A stretch of DNA of 10,223 nt, from positions 1 through 10,223 of the forward strand of contig JAZOLE010000035.1 in the NCBI GenBank assembly GCA_045652835.1. The letters run 5' to 3'. Within the stretch, counting starts at the first letter, position 1. Each line of letters opens with the position of its first letter. This DNA is from SVQP01 sp045652835. Lineage in GTDB: Bacteria > Bacillota > Clostridia > Oscillospirales > CAG-272. Under the pieces are notes generated by a model that was given only the letters and a program-made list of their open reading frames with translations, made no database searches and was not told where the DNA came from. Positions 1 to 5,365 of the stretch are shown here, piece by piece. A program made the translations under genes and the position numbers.

Positions 1-50
1 TGCTTGACGTTGCGGATGAATTTCCCGAGATCAAGTCGATCGGCCTGTAA
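1..50 (+). CDS. 3' end of an unidentified plus-strand gene (partial)
   Basis: The plus strand is open from the window edge to a TAA at 48-50 (codons in phase from position 3), reading LDVADEFPEIKSIGL. The composition looks like ordinary protein, and a stem-loop with a T run follows 13 bases after the stop, as expected for a real gene end. The gene is convergent with rpe and is the only plus-strand gene in the window. Fifteen residues are too few to name a family, so no function is proposed. Confidence 0.5.
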   Translation, partial: LDVADEFPEIKSIGL

Positions 51-63
51 ATCAATCAAAGAC

Positions 64-97
64 AAAGCGAAATGCTCGTACGAGCAACTCGCTTTTT
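64..97 (+). terminator. Rho-independent terminator between convergent genes
   Basis: AAAGCGA (64-70) pairs with TCGCTTT (89-95). A 3+3 internal loop follows, then an inner stem GCTC (74-77)/GAGC (82-85) around GTAC. A T run (93-97) closes it on the plus strand, so it should end the plus-strand gene that stops at 50. On the minus strand the hairpin follows the rpe stop by only 5 bases, but the run after it is broken (CTTTGTCTTTG), so termination of rpe here would be weaker. The inner part is a perfect 12-bp palindrome (74-85). Confidence 0.6.
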
Positions 98-102
98 ATA
101 CG

Positions 103-774
103 TTATCCCACAAACGGGTTGGGCTTTGCCGCGTCCTTCATGCCGAAGATGACCGATCTCGGCTTTTTGGACTTGAAGATGGCAGAGCCTGCGACAATGA
201 CGTTTGCACCCGCACCGGTGCAGTAGCCCACGTTGTCGGGATTGATGCCGCCGTCCACCTCGATATCCAGCTTGAGTCCGTTGTCAGCGGCGTATCTGCG
301 CAGCACGCGTACCTTGTCAAGCATGGGCATCATCATTTCCTGGCCGCCAAAGCCCGGCTCGACCGTCATGATCGTGACCTGTGAGACCTTGGACAGATAA
401 GGGAAGACGGTCTCAACGGGTGTCTTGGGGGATACCGCAAGACCTGCCCGCATCTCGTGCGACGGGATCGCACGAATGACCGCCTCGGGATCGTCGGTGC
501 TTTCGATATGGAAGGTGATCATGTCCGCACCCGCCTTGACGAATCTGTCTACGTAGCGAATGGGATCGTTGATCATCAGATGTACGTCAAAGATGAGTTT
601 TGTGTGCTTACGAATGGACGCGACAAGCTCGGGACCAAAGCTGATGTTGGGAACAAACGCGCCGTCCATAATGTCAAGGTGCAGATAGTTTGCGCCTGCG
701 TCCTCAACCTTTTTGATCTCATCTGCCAGGTGCGCGTAGTCGGCAGCCAGCAGGGAAGGTGCGATATAAGTCAT
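103..774 (-). CDS. rpe: Ribulose-phosphate 3-epimerase
   Basis: Cytoplasmic enzyme that interconverts D-ribulose 5-phosphate and D-xylulose 5-phosphate in the pentose phosphate pathway. The 223-residue protein has the usual family length and a TIM-barrel pattern: APSLLAADY at 5-13, the metal and catalytic residues H32 and D34 in LHLDIMDG, H65 in DVHLM, VEPGFGGQ at 138-145 and D174 in EVDGGI. The frame extends upstream to 816, but the ATG at 774 is preferred because the family motif begins directly after it and AGAAAGGAA (782-790) lies just upstream as ribosome binding site. It follows ispF after a 131-bp gap, so it may have its own promoter as well as receiving read-through. It pairs functionally with rpiB in the upstream operon. 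No key residue is missing. Confidence 0.96.
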   Translation of the reverse strand: MTYIAPSLLAADYAHLADEIKKVEDAGANYLHLDIMDGAFVPNISFGPELVASIRKHTKLIFDVHLMINDPIRYVDRFVKAGADMITFHIESTDDPEAVIRAIPSHEMRAGLAVSPKTPVETVFPYLSKVSQVTIMTVEPGFGGQEMMMPMLDKVRVLRRYAADNGLKLDIEVDGGINPDNVGYCTGAGANVIVAGSAIFKSKKPRSVIFGMKDAAKPNPFVG

Positions 775-813
775 AGTGTGTGTTCCTTTCTGTTGCAAAG
801 TGTAGATTTGTGT

Positions 814-842
814 CATACCATGTAGTATGGAAAACCCCTATA
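814..842 (-). promoter_or_regulatory. Possible extended -10 promoter and small palindrome upstream of rpe
   Basis: In the 131-bp ispF-rpe gap the minus strand reads TGCTATAGG, an extended -10-like element with its hexamer TATAGG at 837-842. The only good -35 hexamer, TTGACA (866-871), is 23 bp away, which is too far, and the hexamer at 17 bp (TGAAAC) is poor. Just downstream, near the predicted start site, is the inverted repeat CATAC-CATGTA-GTATG (814-829), which could be an operator or a short 5' hairpin. This is suggestive only. Nothing else recognisable lies in the gap. Confidence 0.25.
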
Positions 843-905
843 GCAGAGGCGGCAAGGACGTTTCATGTCAAGGATACAAGAGAAAAATGCCGCGGCTGCT
901 GTAGT

Positions 906-1379
906 TTATATAGATTTGATCAGACAAACTGCGTGTGCGGCAATGCCCAGCCCTTGACCCGTAAAGCCAAGGTGCTCCTCGGTGGTTGCCTTGACGTTGA
1001 TGCAGTCGGCATCACAGCCAAGCGCATGGGCAAGATTTTGCTTCATGGTCGGGATGTGGGGAGCGAGCTTGGGGGCTTGCGCGATCACGGTCGCGTCGAT
1101 ATTGCCGATGAGGTAGCCCTTTTCGGTCAAAAGCGCAGCCACGTGCTCCGCGAGCTTCAGGCTGTCCGCACCCTTATAGGCAGGGTCGGTGTCGGGAAAA
1201 TGCTTGCCAATATCCCCAAGAGCCGCCGCGCCCAGCAGCGCGTCCATGACAGCGTGGGTCAGTACGCCGGCATCCGAGTGGCCGAGCACCCCTTTTTCAT
1301 AAGGGATTTTCACACCGCCCAAGATCAGGTCACGCCCCTCGACTAAGCGATGAACGTCATATCCGTGTCCTACTCTCAT
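906..1379 (-). CDS. ispF: 2-C-methyl-D-erythritol 2,4-cyclodiphosphate synthase
   Basis: Fifth enzyme of the MEP isoprenoid pathway. It cyclises CDP-ME 2-phosphate to ME-2,4-cyclodiphosphate with release of CMP, normally as a cytoplasmic trimer with an active-site metal. The 158 residues match family length. GHGYDVHR (4-11) carries metal ligands D8 and H10, and H42 is the third. GHSDAGVLTHAVMDALLGA, DIGKHFPDTD and KATTEEHLGFTGQG are the family signatures. The usual SDAD motif reads SDAG here, a mild deviation. The frame runs on to 1475 inside ispD, but the ATG at 1379 starts exactly at the conserved N-terminus and overlaps the ispD TGA as ATGA (1376-1379), which implies translational coupling. 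Confidence 0.96.
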   Translation of the reverse strand: MRVGHGYDVHRLVEGRDLILGGVKIPYEKGVLGHSDAGVLTHAVMDALLGAAALGDIGKHFPDTDPAYKGADSLKLAEHVAALLTEKGYLIGNIDATVIAQAPKLAPHIPTMKQNLAHALGCDADCINVKATTEEHLGFTGQGLGIAAHAVCLIKSI

Positions 1380-2161
1380 GCCTTTCCCTCGCTTTCTTTC
1401 TTGCGCATATCCAAGATCAGCTGCGCGTAGGGCAGGTCGCAGGGCTCTGTGATCTTGATGTTCTGCTTGGAGCACTTGACCATTTTGACGGGGTGCTTCA
1501 CAAACTCGATCAGCGAGTTGTCGTCGGTTGCGGTGAACTTGTGCTCAATGGCTGCATAGCTTGCTGCGAGGTACAGCGCGTGGCGGCATACCTGCGGCGT
1601 TTGCGCCTGCCAGCACAGTGCTCGCTCGGGCGTTTGTGTGATATAGCCCGCCTTGTCTGTCACCTTGATCGTATCGGTGGCGGGAATGCCCGCAGATGCG
1701 GCATCAGTCTTGTATGCCGTGCGGCAGACCTCGCTGATCTCCTCGGGGGTGGTCAGACAGCGTGCAGCGTCGGCAATCGCCACGTAACGCACCTTGTCGC
1801 TGACCGCCTCCACACCTGCAAGGGCGGATGCCTGTCTTGTCACGCCGCCCGCGACAACCGCGTGCAGCTTTGTAATGCCGTATTTTTGCTTGAAATCCCA
1901 ATAAAGGTCAATTTCGTCCTGCTTGGCGGCCACTACGATCTCGCCAATGCAGGGCGTATTTTGGTAAGCAAGCAGGGTGTGCACCACCACGGGCTTGCCG
2001 CAAAGCTCAAGCATTTGCTTGGTCACCTCGCCGCCCATGCGCGTGCCGTTGCCCCCTGCCACGATTACCGCGGCAGTGTAGTTGCGCTTACCCGCCTCTT
2101 TACTTGCCGCACGCAGCACGTCAGCTGCGTCCTTGGCGGCATCCTTTGCGGTGTAGCTCAT
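1376..2161 (-). CDS. ispD: 2-C-methyl-D-erythritol 4-phosphate cytidylyltransferase
   Basis: Third enzyme of the MEP pathway. It transfers CMP from CTP to MEP and feeds the pathway one step (IspE) before IspF. The protein has 261 residues. The core begins near residue 28 with AAVIVAGGNGTRMGGEVTKQM, where R41 and K48 sit at the catalytic CTP-binding positions. DAARC (131-135) is the metal/nucleotide loop, DTIK is at 163-166, WQAQTPQ at 184-190, TDDNSLIE at 212-219 and IKITEP at 235-240. Two oddities: an Ala/Lys-rich extension of about 27 residues precedes the core, and the common HDAARP and PKQ motifs read ADAARC and TKQ. The start at 2161 overlaps the rpiB stop (ATGA, 2158-2161) and the stop overlaps the ispF start in the same way. 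Function is very likely retained because the charged catalytic residues are present. Confidence 0.94.
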   Translation of the reverse strand: MSYTAKDAAKDAADVLRAASKEAGKRNYTAAVIVAGGNGTRMGGEVTKQMLELCGKPVVVHTLLAYQNTPCIGEIVVAAKQDEIDLYWDFKQKYGITKLHAVVAGGVTRQASALAGVEAVSDKVRYVAIADAARCLTTPEEISEVCRTAYKTDAASAGIPATDTIKVTDKAGYITQTPERALCWQAQTPQVCRHALYLAASYAAIEHKFTATDDNSLIEFVKHPVKMVKCSKQNIKITEPCDLPYAQLILDMRKKESEGKA

Positions 2162-2616
2162 TTTTTCTCGCTTTCGTCAAGGGCATTGATAGCAGCCACA
2201 CGGGGTGCGTGACGCTCGCCCTCAAATTTCTGATCAAGGAATGCATCTACCAAATCGCAAGCCACACCGTAGCCCACAACGCGCGCGCCAAAGCAAAGCA
2301 CGTTGGCATCGTTGTGCATGCGCGTCATACGAGCAGAGAAGGTGTCCGAGCAGCAAGCAGCGCGAATGCCCGCGTGCTTGGTTGCGCACATGGACATGCC
2401 AATGCCTGTGCCGCAGATCAGAATGCCTGTGGTGAACTCGCCGCTCTGGATCTTGGTGCACAGAGCGTGCGCAATGTCGGGGTAATTGCAAGCGTCGGTG
2501 CTGTAGCAGCCAACGTCCAGCATTTCAACGCCCTTATTTGCCAAGTACTGCTTGATTTGCTCCTTGAGGGCATAGCCCGCGTGGTCGCATCCGATGACAA
2601 TTTTGTTGATCAGCAT
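2158..2616 (-). CDS. rpiB: Ribose 5-phosphate isomerase B
   Basis: RpiB/LacA/LacB-family isomerase that interconverts ribose 5-phosphate and ribulose 5-phosphate in the cytoplasm. The 152 residues fit the family. CDHAGYALKE (10-19) gives the D11-H12 pair, ILICGTGIGMS (65-75) contains the expected catalytic Cys (C68) and the anion-binding GTGIG loop, and HNDANVLCFGAR (101-112) is the conserved second motif. LacA/LacB are close relatives, but no lactose or galactose genes lie nearby and the full RpiB motifs favour RpiB. The start at 2616 has GAGAGG nine bases upstream, directly after the tsaB stop (15-bp gap). The 3' end overlaps ispD by ATGA. Its product is the substrate of Rpe, encoded farther down the same strand. 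Confidence 0.95.
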   Translation of the reverse strand: MLINKIVIGCDHAGYALKEQIKQYLANKGVEMLDVGCYSTDACNYPDIAHALCTKIQSGEFTTGILICGTGIGMSMCATKHAGIRAACCSDTFSARMTRMHNDANVLCFGARVVGYGVACDLVDAFLDQKFEGERHAPRVAAINALDESEKK

Positions 2617-2631
2617 GTTGATGTACCTCTC

Positions 2632-3336
2632 TTATACGTTTTGATTTGCAAGTCGTTCGTTTCTTTCGCGTTCAGCCTGCGAGGGACGCAGATAGACCAC
2701 CGCAAGTGCGGTATCGTCTGTCGCTTCACCGCGCTCGTATGCGGCAAGACCGCACATGGCAACGCTGTAGCCGCTCTGCACGCGCAACTCCTCGGGAACA
2801 GGCAGGGCGGTCGTCTTTTCAAAGCCCTCGAGCGTAATGTCATAGCCGTCACCCACAAGGTAGACGGGCTGCTGCATCTGTGCAAGCTCCGCGTCAAGCT
2901 CGGCAATCGAGATAGCGCGGTCGGGGCAAAGACGGGTCAGCACACCGTTCTCGCAAGAGAACAGCGCGTTATACACCTGTGCGCGTCGCGCGTTCATAAC
3001 AGGGCAGATAATGCCTGTATAGTAGCGCAGATTATACGCAAGAGCCTCCAGGGTGGAAACACCCGCGCAAGGAATGTCCTTACCAAAGGCCAAGCCCTTG
3101 ACCGTGGCGACGCCGATGCGTACGCCCGTAAACGAGCCGGGGCCGTTGCTGACCGCGAACAGGTCAAGATCGTCGATCTCCCATTCGGCGCACTTCAGCG
3201 CGGATTCGATCATAGGCAGCAGCGTTTGGCTATGTGTATTTCCTGTGTTGAGCGTGTATTGCGCGATCAGCTTTTGATCCTCGCACAGCGCAACCGTGCC
3301 TACCACAGCGGTGGAATCAAGTGCCAAAATCTTCAT
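2632..3336 (-). CDS. tsaB: tRNA threonylcarbamoyladenosine synthesis protein TsaB
   Basis: YeaZ/TsaB-type ASKHA-fold protein. It partners TsaD and TsaE in transferring the threonylcarbamoyl group to A37 of ANN-decoding tRNAs; it is non-catalytic and acts as a scaffold. The 234 residues show ILALDST (3-9), HSQTLLPMIE (35-44), the hallmark NGPGSFTGVRIG (64-75), MNARRAQVY (114-122) and a C-terminal YLRPSQAERERN (215-226) common in clostridial homologues. The start at 3336 has AAAGGA eight bases upstream, inside the end of tsaE, whose stop is 3 bp away, so the two genes are tightly coupled. tsaD and rimI, which often follow tsaB, are absent and rpiB takes that place. Confidence 0.95.
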   Translation of the reverse strand: MKILALDSTAVVGTVALCEDQKLIAQYTLNTGNTHSQTLLPMIESALKCAEWEIDDLDLFAVSNGPGSFTGVRIGVATVKGLAFGKDIPCAGVSTLEALAYNLRYYTGIICPVMNARRAQVYNALFSCENGVLTRLCPDRAISIAELDAELAQMQQPVYLVGDGYDITLEGFEKTTALPVPEELRVQSGYSVAMCGLAAYERGEATDDTALAVVYLRPSQAERERNERLANQNV

Positions 3337-3339
3337 CTG

Positions 3340-3804
3340 TCAGATCCTTTCTATCAAGATCTCGCGGCTGTCGGGACAAGCCGCATCGTTTTTGGTGATG
3401 GTTACGCGCAAATAATGCAGGGGCAGCGCGTAGGGGATCTTCTCGCACCATTCCGCAATGCAAATGCCGCGGTCGGGGTAATCGTCAAAGCCCATAGAAT
3501 ACAGGTCGTCCTCCGAGTCGATGCGGTACATATCAAAGTGGAAAAGCGAGGTCTTGGTCGCTTTGTTTCTGTATTCGTTGACCAAGGTAAAGGTAGGGGA
3601 GCGCACCAGGCTCTCGGGCGAGAGCACCGACGCAAAGCCGCGCGTAAAGGCGGTCTTACCCACGCCAAGGTCACCGTAAAGCGCCACAAAGCGGGGGAGT
3701 GCTTTATCTTGTATCAGCGCATTTGCAAGAGCTGCGCCCAAGCCCTCGGTTTGTTCGGGCGAGAGTGTTTGCTTGCAAAGCGGGAAAGTGGTAATCAAAT
3801 TCAT
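3340..3804 (-). CDS. tsaE: tRNA t6A synthesis ATPase TsaE
   Basis: YjeE/TsaE-family P-loop ATPase that drives the TsaBDE cycle of t6A37 formation. The 154 residues from the ATG at 3804 match family length. Visible motifs are Walker A GDLGVGKT (44-51), SPTFTLVNEY (69-78), HFDMYRI (89-95) and the C-terminal IAEWCEKI (116-123) with conserved E118-W119. Upstream in-frame starts exist (ATG 3813, TTG 3834). ATG 3804 is preferred because AGGA (3813-3816) lies eight bases before it, and because the predicted transcription start near 3832 makes 3834 impossible. It is the first gene of the tsaE-tsaB-rpiB-ispD-ispF operon, driven by a promoter embedded in the preceding terminator. Confidence 0.95.
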   Translation of the reverse strand: MNLITTFPLCKQTLSPEQTEGLGAALANALIQDKALPRFVALYGDLGVGKTAFTRGFASVLSPESLVRSPTFTLVNEYRNKATKTSLFHFDMYRIDSEDDLYSMGFDDYPDRGICIAEWCEKIPYALPLHYLRVTITKNDAACPDSREILIERI

Positions 3805-3812
3805 TGTATTCA

Positions 3813-3816
3813 TCCT
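3813..3816 (-). promoter_or_regulatory. Shine-Dalgarno site that fixes the tsaE start
   Basis: AGGA on the minus strand lies eight bases before the ATG at 3804. The alternative ATG at 3813 overlaps this site and has no comparable site of its own, so the 154-residue TsaE is preferred over longer versions. Confidence 0.6.
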
Positions 3817-3838
3817 GTCAAAACACTTATTCAAACTA

Positions 3839-3867
3839 ATTATAACACAAAAAGCCCTTATTGTAAA
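3839..3867 (-). promoter_or_regulatory. Promoter of the tsaE operon, embedded in a terminator
   Basis: On the minus strand, -35 TTTACA (3862-3867) is separated by exactly 17 bp from -10 TATAAT (3839-3844), a near-consensus sigma-70/SigA promoter with 11 of 12 matches. Transcription should begin near 3832, giving a leader of about 28 nt before tsaE. The -35 box overlaps the loop of the terminator hairpin at 3849-3876, and the descending arm with its T run forms part of the spacer. Confidence 0.7.
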
Positions 3868-3880
3868 GGGCTTTTTGTAT
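3841..3880. repeat. 40-bp direct repeat, copy 1
   Basis: These 40 bases are identical, in the same orientation, to 5339-5378. The repeat contains the whole terminator hairpin, the -35 box and most of the -10 box. The sequences differ immediately outside it: the -10 is completed as TATAAT here and TATACT in the other copy. Confidence 0.9.
3849..3876 (-). terminator. Rho-independent terminator after the split unknown gene
   Basis: An 11-bp perfect stem, AAAAAGCCCTT (3849-3859)/AAGGGCTTTTT (3866-3876), surrounds a 6-nt loop and ends in a run of T on both strands. It begins 8 bases after the TAG stop at 3885-3887 on the minus strand. It is symmetrical and could work in both directions, but no plus-strand gene enters it. 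Confidence 0.85.
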
Positions 3881-3884
3881 TTTG

Positions 3885-4604
3885 CTACTGTAAAATCATA
3901 TCTTGCAGATCAGGTAGACTGATCAGTCCGTAGTATATGGTATACTCGTTCATTTCATTATACTCACTATATTGATCCATGATCATAACGCGCATGACCT
4001 GGTCGTAATACGTATCAAACTCCTCTTTGAGCATGTAATTGTCTACACGTGTACCGTCCGATCTCACGGTATAAAGCTTGTAGGGCACGTAGAATTGCCC
4101 GTCAAGCTCGATGCAGGGGAAGGTATAGCTGTCGGAGTACTCACGATCTGTAGTAAAATACGCAGTTTCAAGGCTTGTGCGATTGAGATAAATATAGCTT
4201 TGATCGAAAACGACAGCGGGCCATACATTGATACCGTCTGAAAATTCGGGGGTGTACGGCGTGTAATGCTCGACGTTCTCTGTTATACCGCCTGCAGGAC
4301 CGATGTCACGGCAGTCAACAGCTCTGTTGACTTGATATGCTCTGATCAGGCGCATGCCGTTATAGCTTTCTGCAATTTGCTCGGGGCGGTCATATTTGAC
4401 CCAAGTATATTCCTGAACGCAACAAAAGGCGAAGCTTTCATATTCAGGGTCCTCGTGCGTGGGATTGTAGTATGCACAAACAAAATAGTAATTCTCGGCA
4501 TCGAACTTGACGAGCAATGGATGCGCATTGTAGTACTTGATATTGTAGAGCTTGATGGAAAATGAGGTAGGGGCAGGGTGAACGAAGTCTCGTTGCTCTT
4601 CCAT
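3885..4604 (-). CDS. Tyrosine-rich protein of unknown function (downstream part of a TGA-split gene)
   Basis: This 239-codon ORF has no recognised family. It is strikingly Tyr-rich (30 of 239 residues) and acidic, with no signal peptide or membrane segment of its own. Short repeated-looking aromatic stretches (for example KYDRPEQ at 70-76 and FPCIELDGQFYVPYK at 162-176) suggest a beta-rich extracellular domain. There is no convincing ribosome binding site before the ATG at 4604; the nearest purine run is GAG about 13 bases upstream. The frame is open farther upstream to the TGA at 4656-4658, which is the stop of the preceding ORF in the same frame. It is therefore probably the C-terminal part of one longer protein rather than an independent gene. 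A strong terminator follows. The stretch is AT-richer than its neighbours (22 G+C in the 60 bases 4141-4200). Confidence 0.55.
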   Translation of the reverse strand: MEEQRDFVHPAPTSFSIKLYNIKYYNAHPLLVKFDAENYYFVCAYYNPTHEDPEYESFAFCCVQEYTWVKYDRPEQIAESYNGMRLIRAYQVNRAVDCRDIGPAGGITENVEHYTPYTPEFSDGINVWPAVVFDQSYIYLNRTSLETAYFTTDREYSDSYTFPCIELDGQFYVPYKLYTVRSDGTRVDNYMLKEEFDTYYDQVMRVMIMDQYSEYNEMNEYTIYYGLISLPDLQDMILQ

Positions 4605-4655
4605 ATAGTCGATTATCTCAAGAATCAGATGCTTACTGATCCCCGATATGTCGAG

Positions 4656-5303
4656 TCAATCCGATCTGTCGTATTGTATGTCGGCTGCGTGTATCTTGAC
4701 AACCTCATCTTGGGAAATACTCAGAAAATAGAAGAGACCGTCAATCGGATATACGGCGATTTTGGTGTTATCGTTGTCATCGTTGGTTTCAATTAAGCAG
4801 CAGGCTGCTGTTTGTTGGATTCTTTCTATGAGCGCATAAGTGTTGGAAGGGAGCTGTTGCCAGTATTCAGGGAACGTGGGATGATATGGCACGTTAAACG
4901 AAATATTGTTGTACCAAGTGCTATTTGCGGAAACCGAGCCTTGGTTTATAGACATGTTTATATCGTATGATGAGGCGGTCGGGGATACTGACCCGCACAC
5001 GTACTGTGCCTTAAAAGTGATCTTTTGCAAATAGGAATCCTGCACAATCTGCTCAAAAGCGTCGTCGTAGCCATACAAGTAGTTTTCGGGAGGATCGATT
5101 GGGAGCGGATCGGTCGTCTGCTCCGAATTGCTTGCGTCGGTTGTCACAGTGTCTGTCCCGACTTGGCTCTGGGGTTTTTCGGGCGTGCAGGCGCGTAGCA
5201 GCATACTGCCCAGAAGTGCACAGGCTCCCAAGAATATCACAAGATATAATGACAAAATAAGAGAAATGAAAACCGGCTTGCGATTGCCTTTTTTGCCTTT
5301 CAT
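4656..5303 (-). CDS. Membrane-anchored or lipoprotein-like protein of unknown function (upstream part of a TGA-split gene)
   Basis: The 215-residue product has a basic N-terminus (MKGKKGNRKP), one long hydrophobic segment (about 11-36), and a Thr/Ser/Asp/Pro-rich linker (about 40-73) leading to an external domain. This is the layout of a secreted protein with an N-terminal anchor. LGAC at 25-28 fits a lipobox and LRAC at 36-39 less well, so it may be a lipoprotein, but the hydrophobic stretch is long and a plain membrane anchor is equally likely. The start at 5303 is chosen for AAAGGAG eight bases upstream; the frame extends to 5381 without a site there. No known family is recognised. It has its own promoter in the preceding terminator. 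The stop at 4656 is in frame with the next ORF, so the protein is probably truncated. Confidence 0.7.
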   Translation of the reverse strand: MKGKKGNRKPVFISLILSLYLVIFLGACALLGSMLLRACTPEKPQSQVGTDTVTTDASNSEQTTDPLPIDPPENYLYGYDDAFEQIVQDSYLQKITFKAQYVCGSVSPTASSYDINMSINQGSVSANSTWYNNISFNVPYHPTFPEYWQQLPSNTYALIERIQQTAACCLIETNDDNDNTKIAVYPIDGLFYFLSISQDEVVKIHAADIQYDRSD

Positions 5304-5336
5304 TTTCTGCACTCCTTTCCCCTGACTTCTACTCCC

Positions 5337-5365
5337 AGTATAACACAAAAAGCCCTTATTGTAAA
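5337..5365 (-). promoter_or_regulatory. Promoter of the unknown-protein cassette, embedded in a terminator
   Basis: On the minus strand, -35 TTTACA (5360-5365), a 17-bp spacer and -10 TATACT (5337-5342) give 10 of 12 consensus matches. The start site should be near 5330, leaving a leader of about 27 nt with the AAAGGAG site before the ATG at 5303. The -35 box lies in the loop of the terminator at 5347-5374, as in the copy before tsaE. Confidence 0.65.

Larger units (their letters stand above)
3885..5303 (-). pseudogene. Probable single gene for a secreted or anchored protein, interrupted by one in-frame TGA
   Basis: From the ATG at 5303 to the TAG at 3885 is 1419 bases, exactly 473 codons, with one internal stop (TGA 4656-4658). 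The 17 codons after the TGA (LDISGISKHLILEIIDY) run straight into the downstream ORF. Only the 5' end has a promoter and a good ribosome binding site, and only the 3' end has a terminator, so the unit looks like one gene of about 471 residues. A TGG to TGA change (Trp to stop) is the simplest explanation, and UGA read-through is an alternative. No other frameshift or stop is present, so any damage is recent or the second half is still under selection. Confidence 0.5.

Noticed and set aside
103..816. Longer versions of rpe (start 816), ispF (start 1475) and the anchored protein (start 5381)
   Set aside because: The upstream starts lack well-placed ribosome binding sites and add residues before conserved N-termini. 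The shorter starts at 774, 1379 and 5303 have an SD or an ATGA overlap and fit the families.
866..871. TTGACA as the -35 box of an rpe promoter
   Set aside because: The nearest -10-like hexamer (837-842) is 23 bp away, outside the usable spacing, so the perfect -35 hexamer is probably coincidental.
880..908. GC-rich stretch followed by TTTTTCTC just after the ispF stop, as a possible terminator
   Set aside because: GCCGCGGC is a perfect palindrome with no room for a loop, and no longer stem can be formed, so it is not a credible hairpin terminator.
2104..3933. A 609-codon open frame on the plus strand opposite rpiB, tsaB and tsaE
   Set aside because: It crosses three well-supported minus-strand genes, a promoter and a terminator, with no recognisable domain or ribosome binding site. 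It is a shadow frame.
4656..4658. An alternative genetic code in which TGA is a sense codon
   Set aside because: TGA terminates pheS, tsaE, rpiB and ispD at the expected family lengths, and Trp is encoded by TGG in pheT and other genes, so the code is standard.
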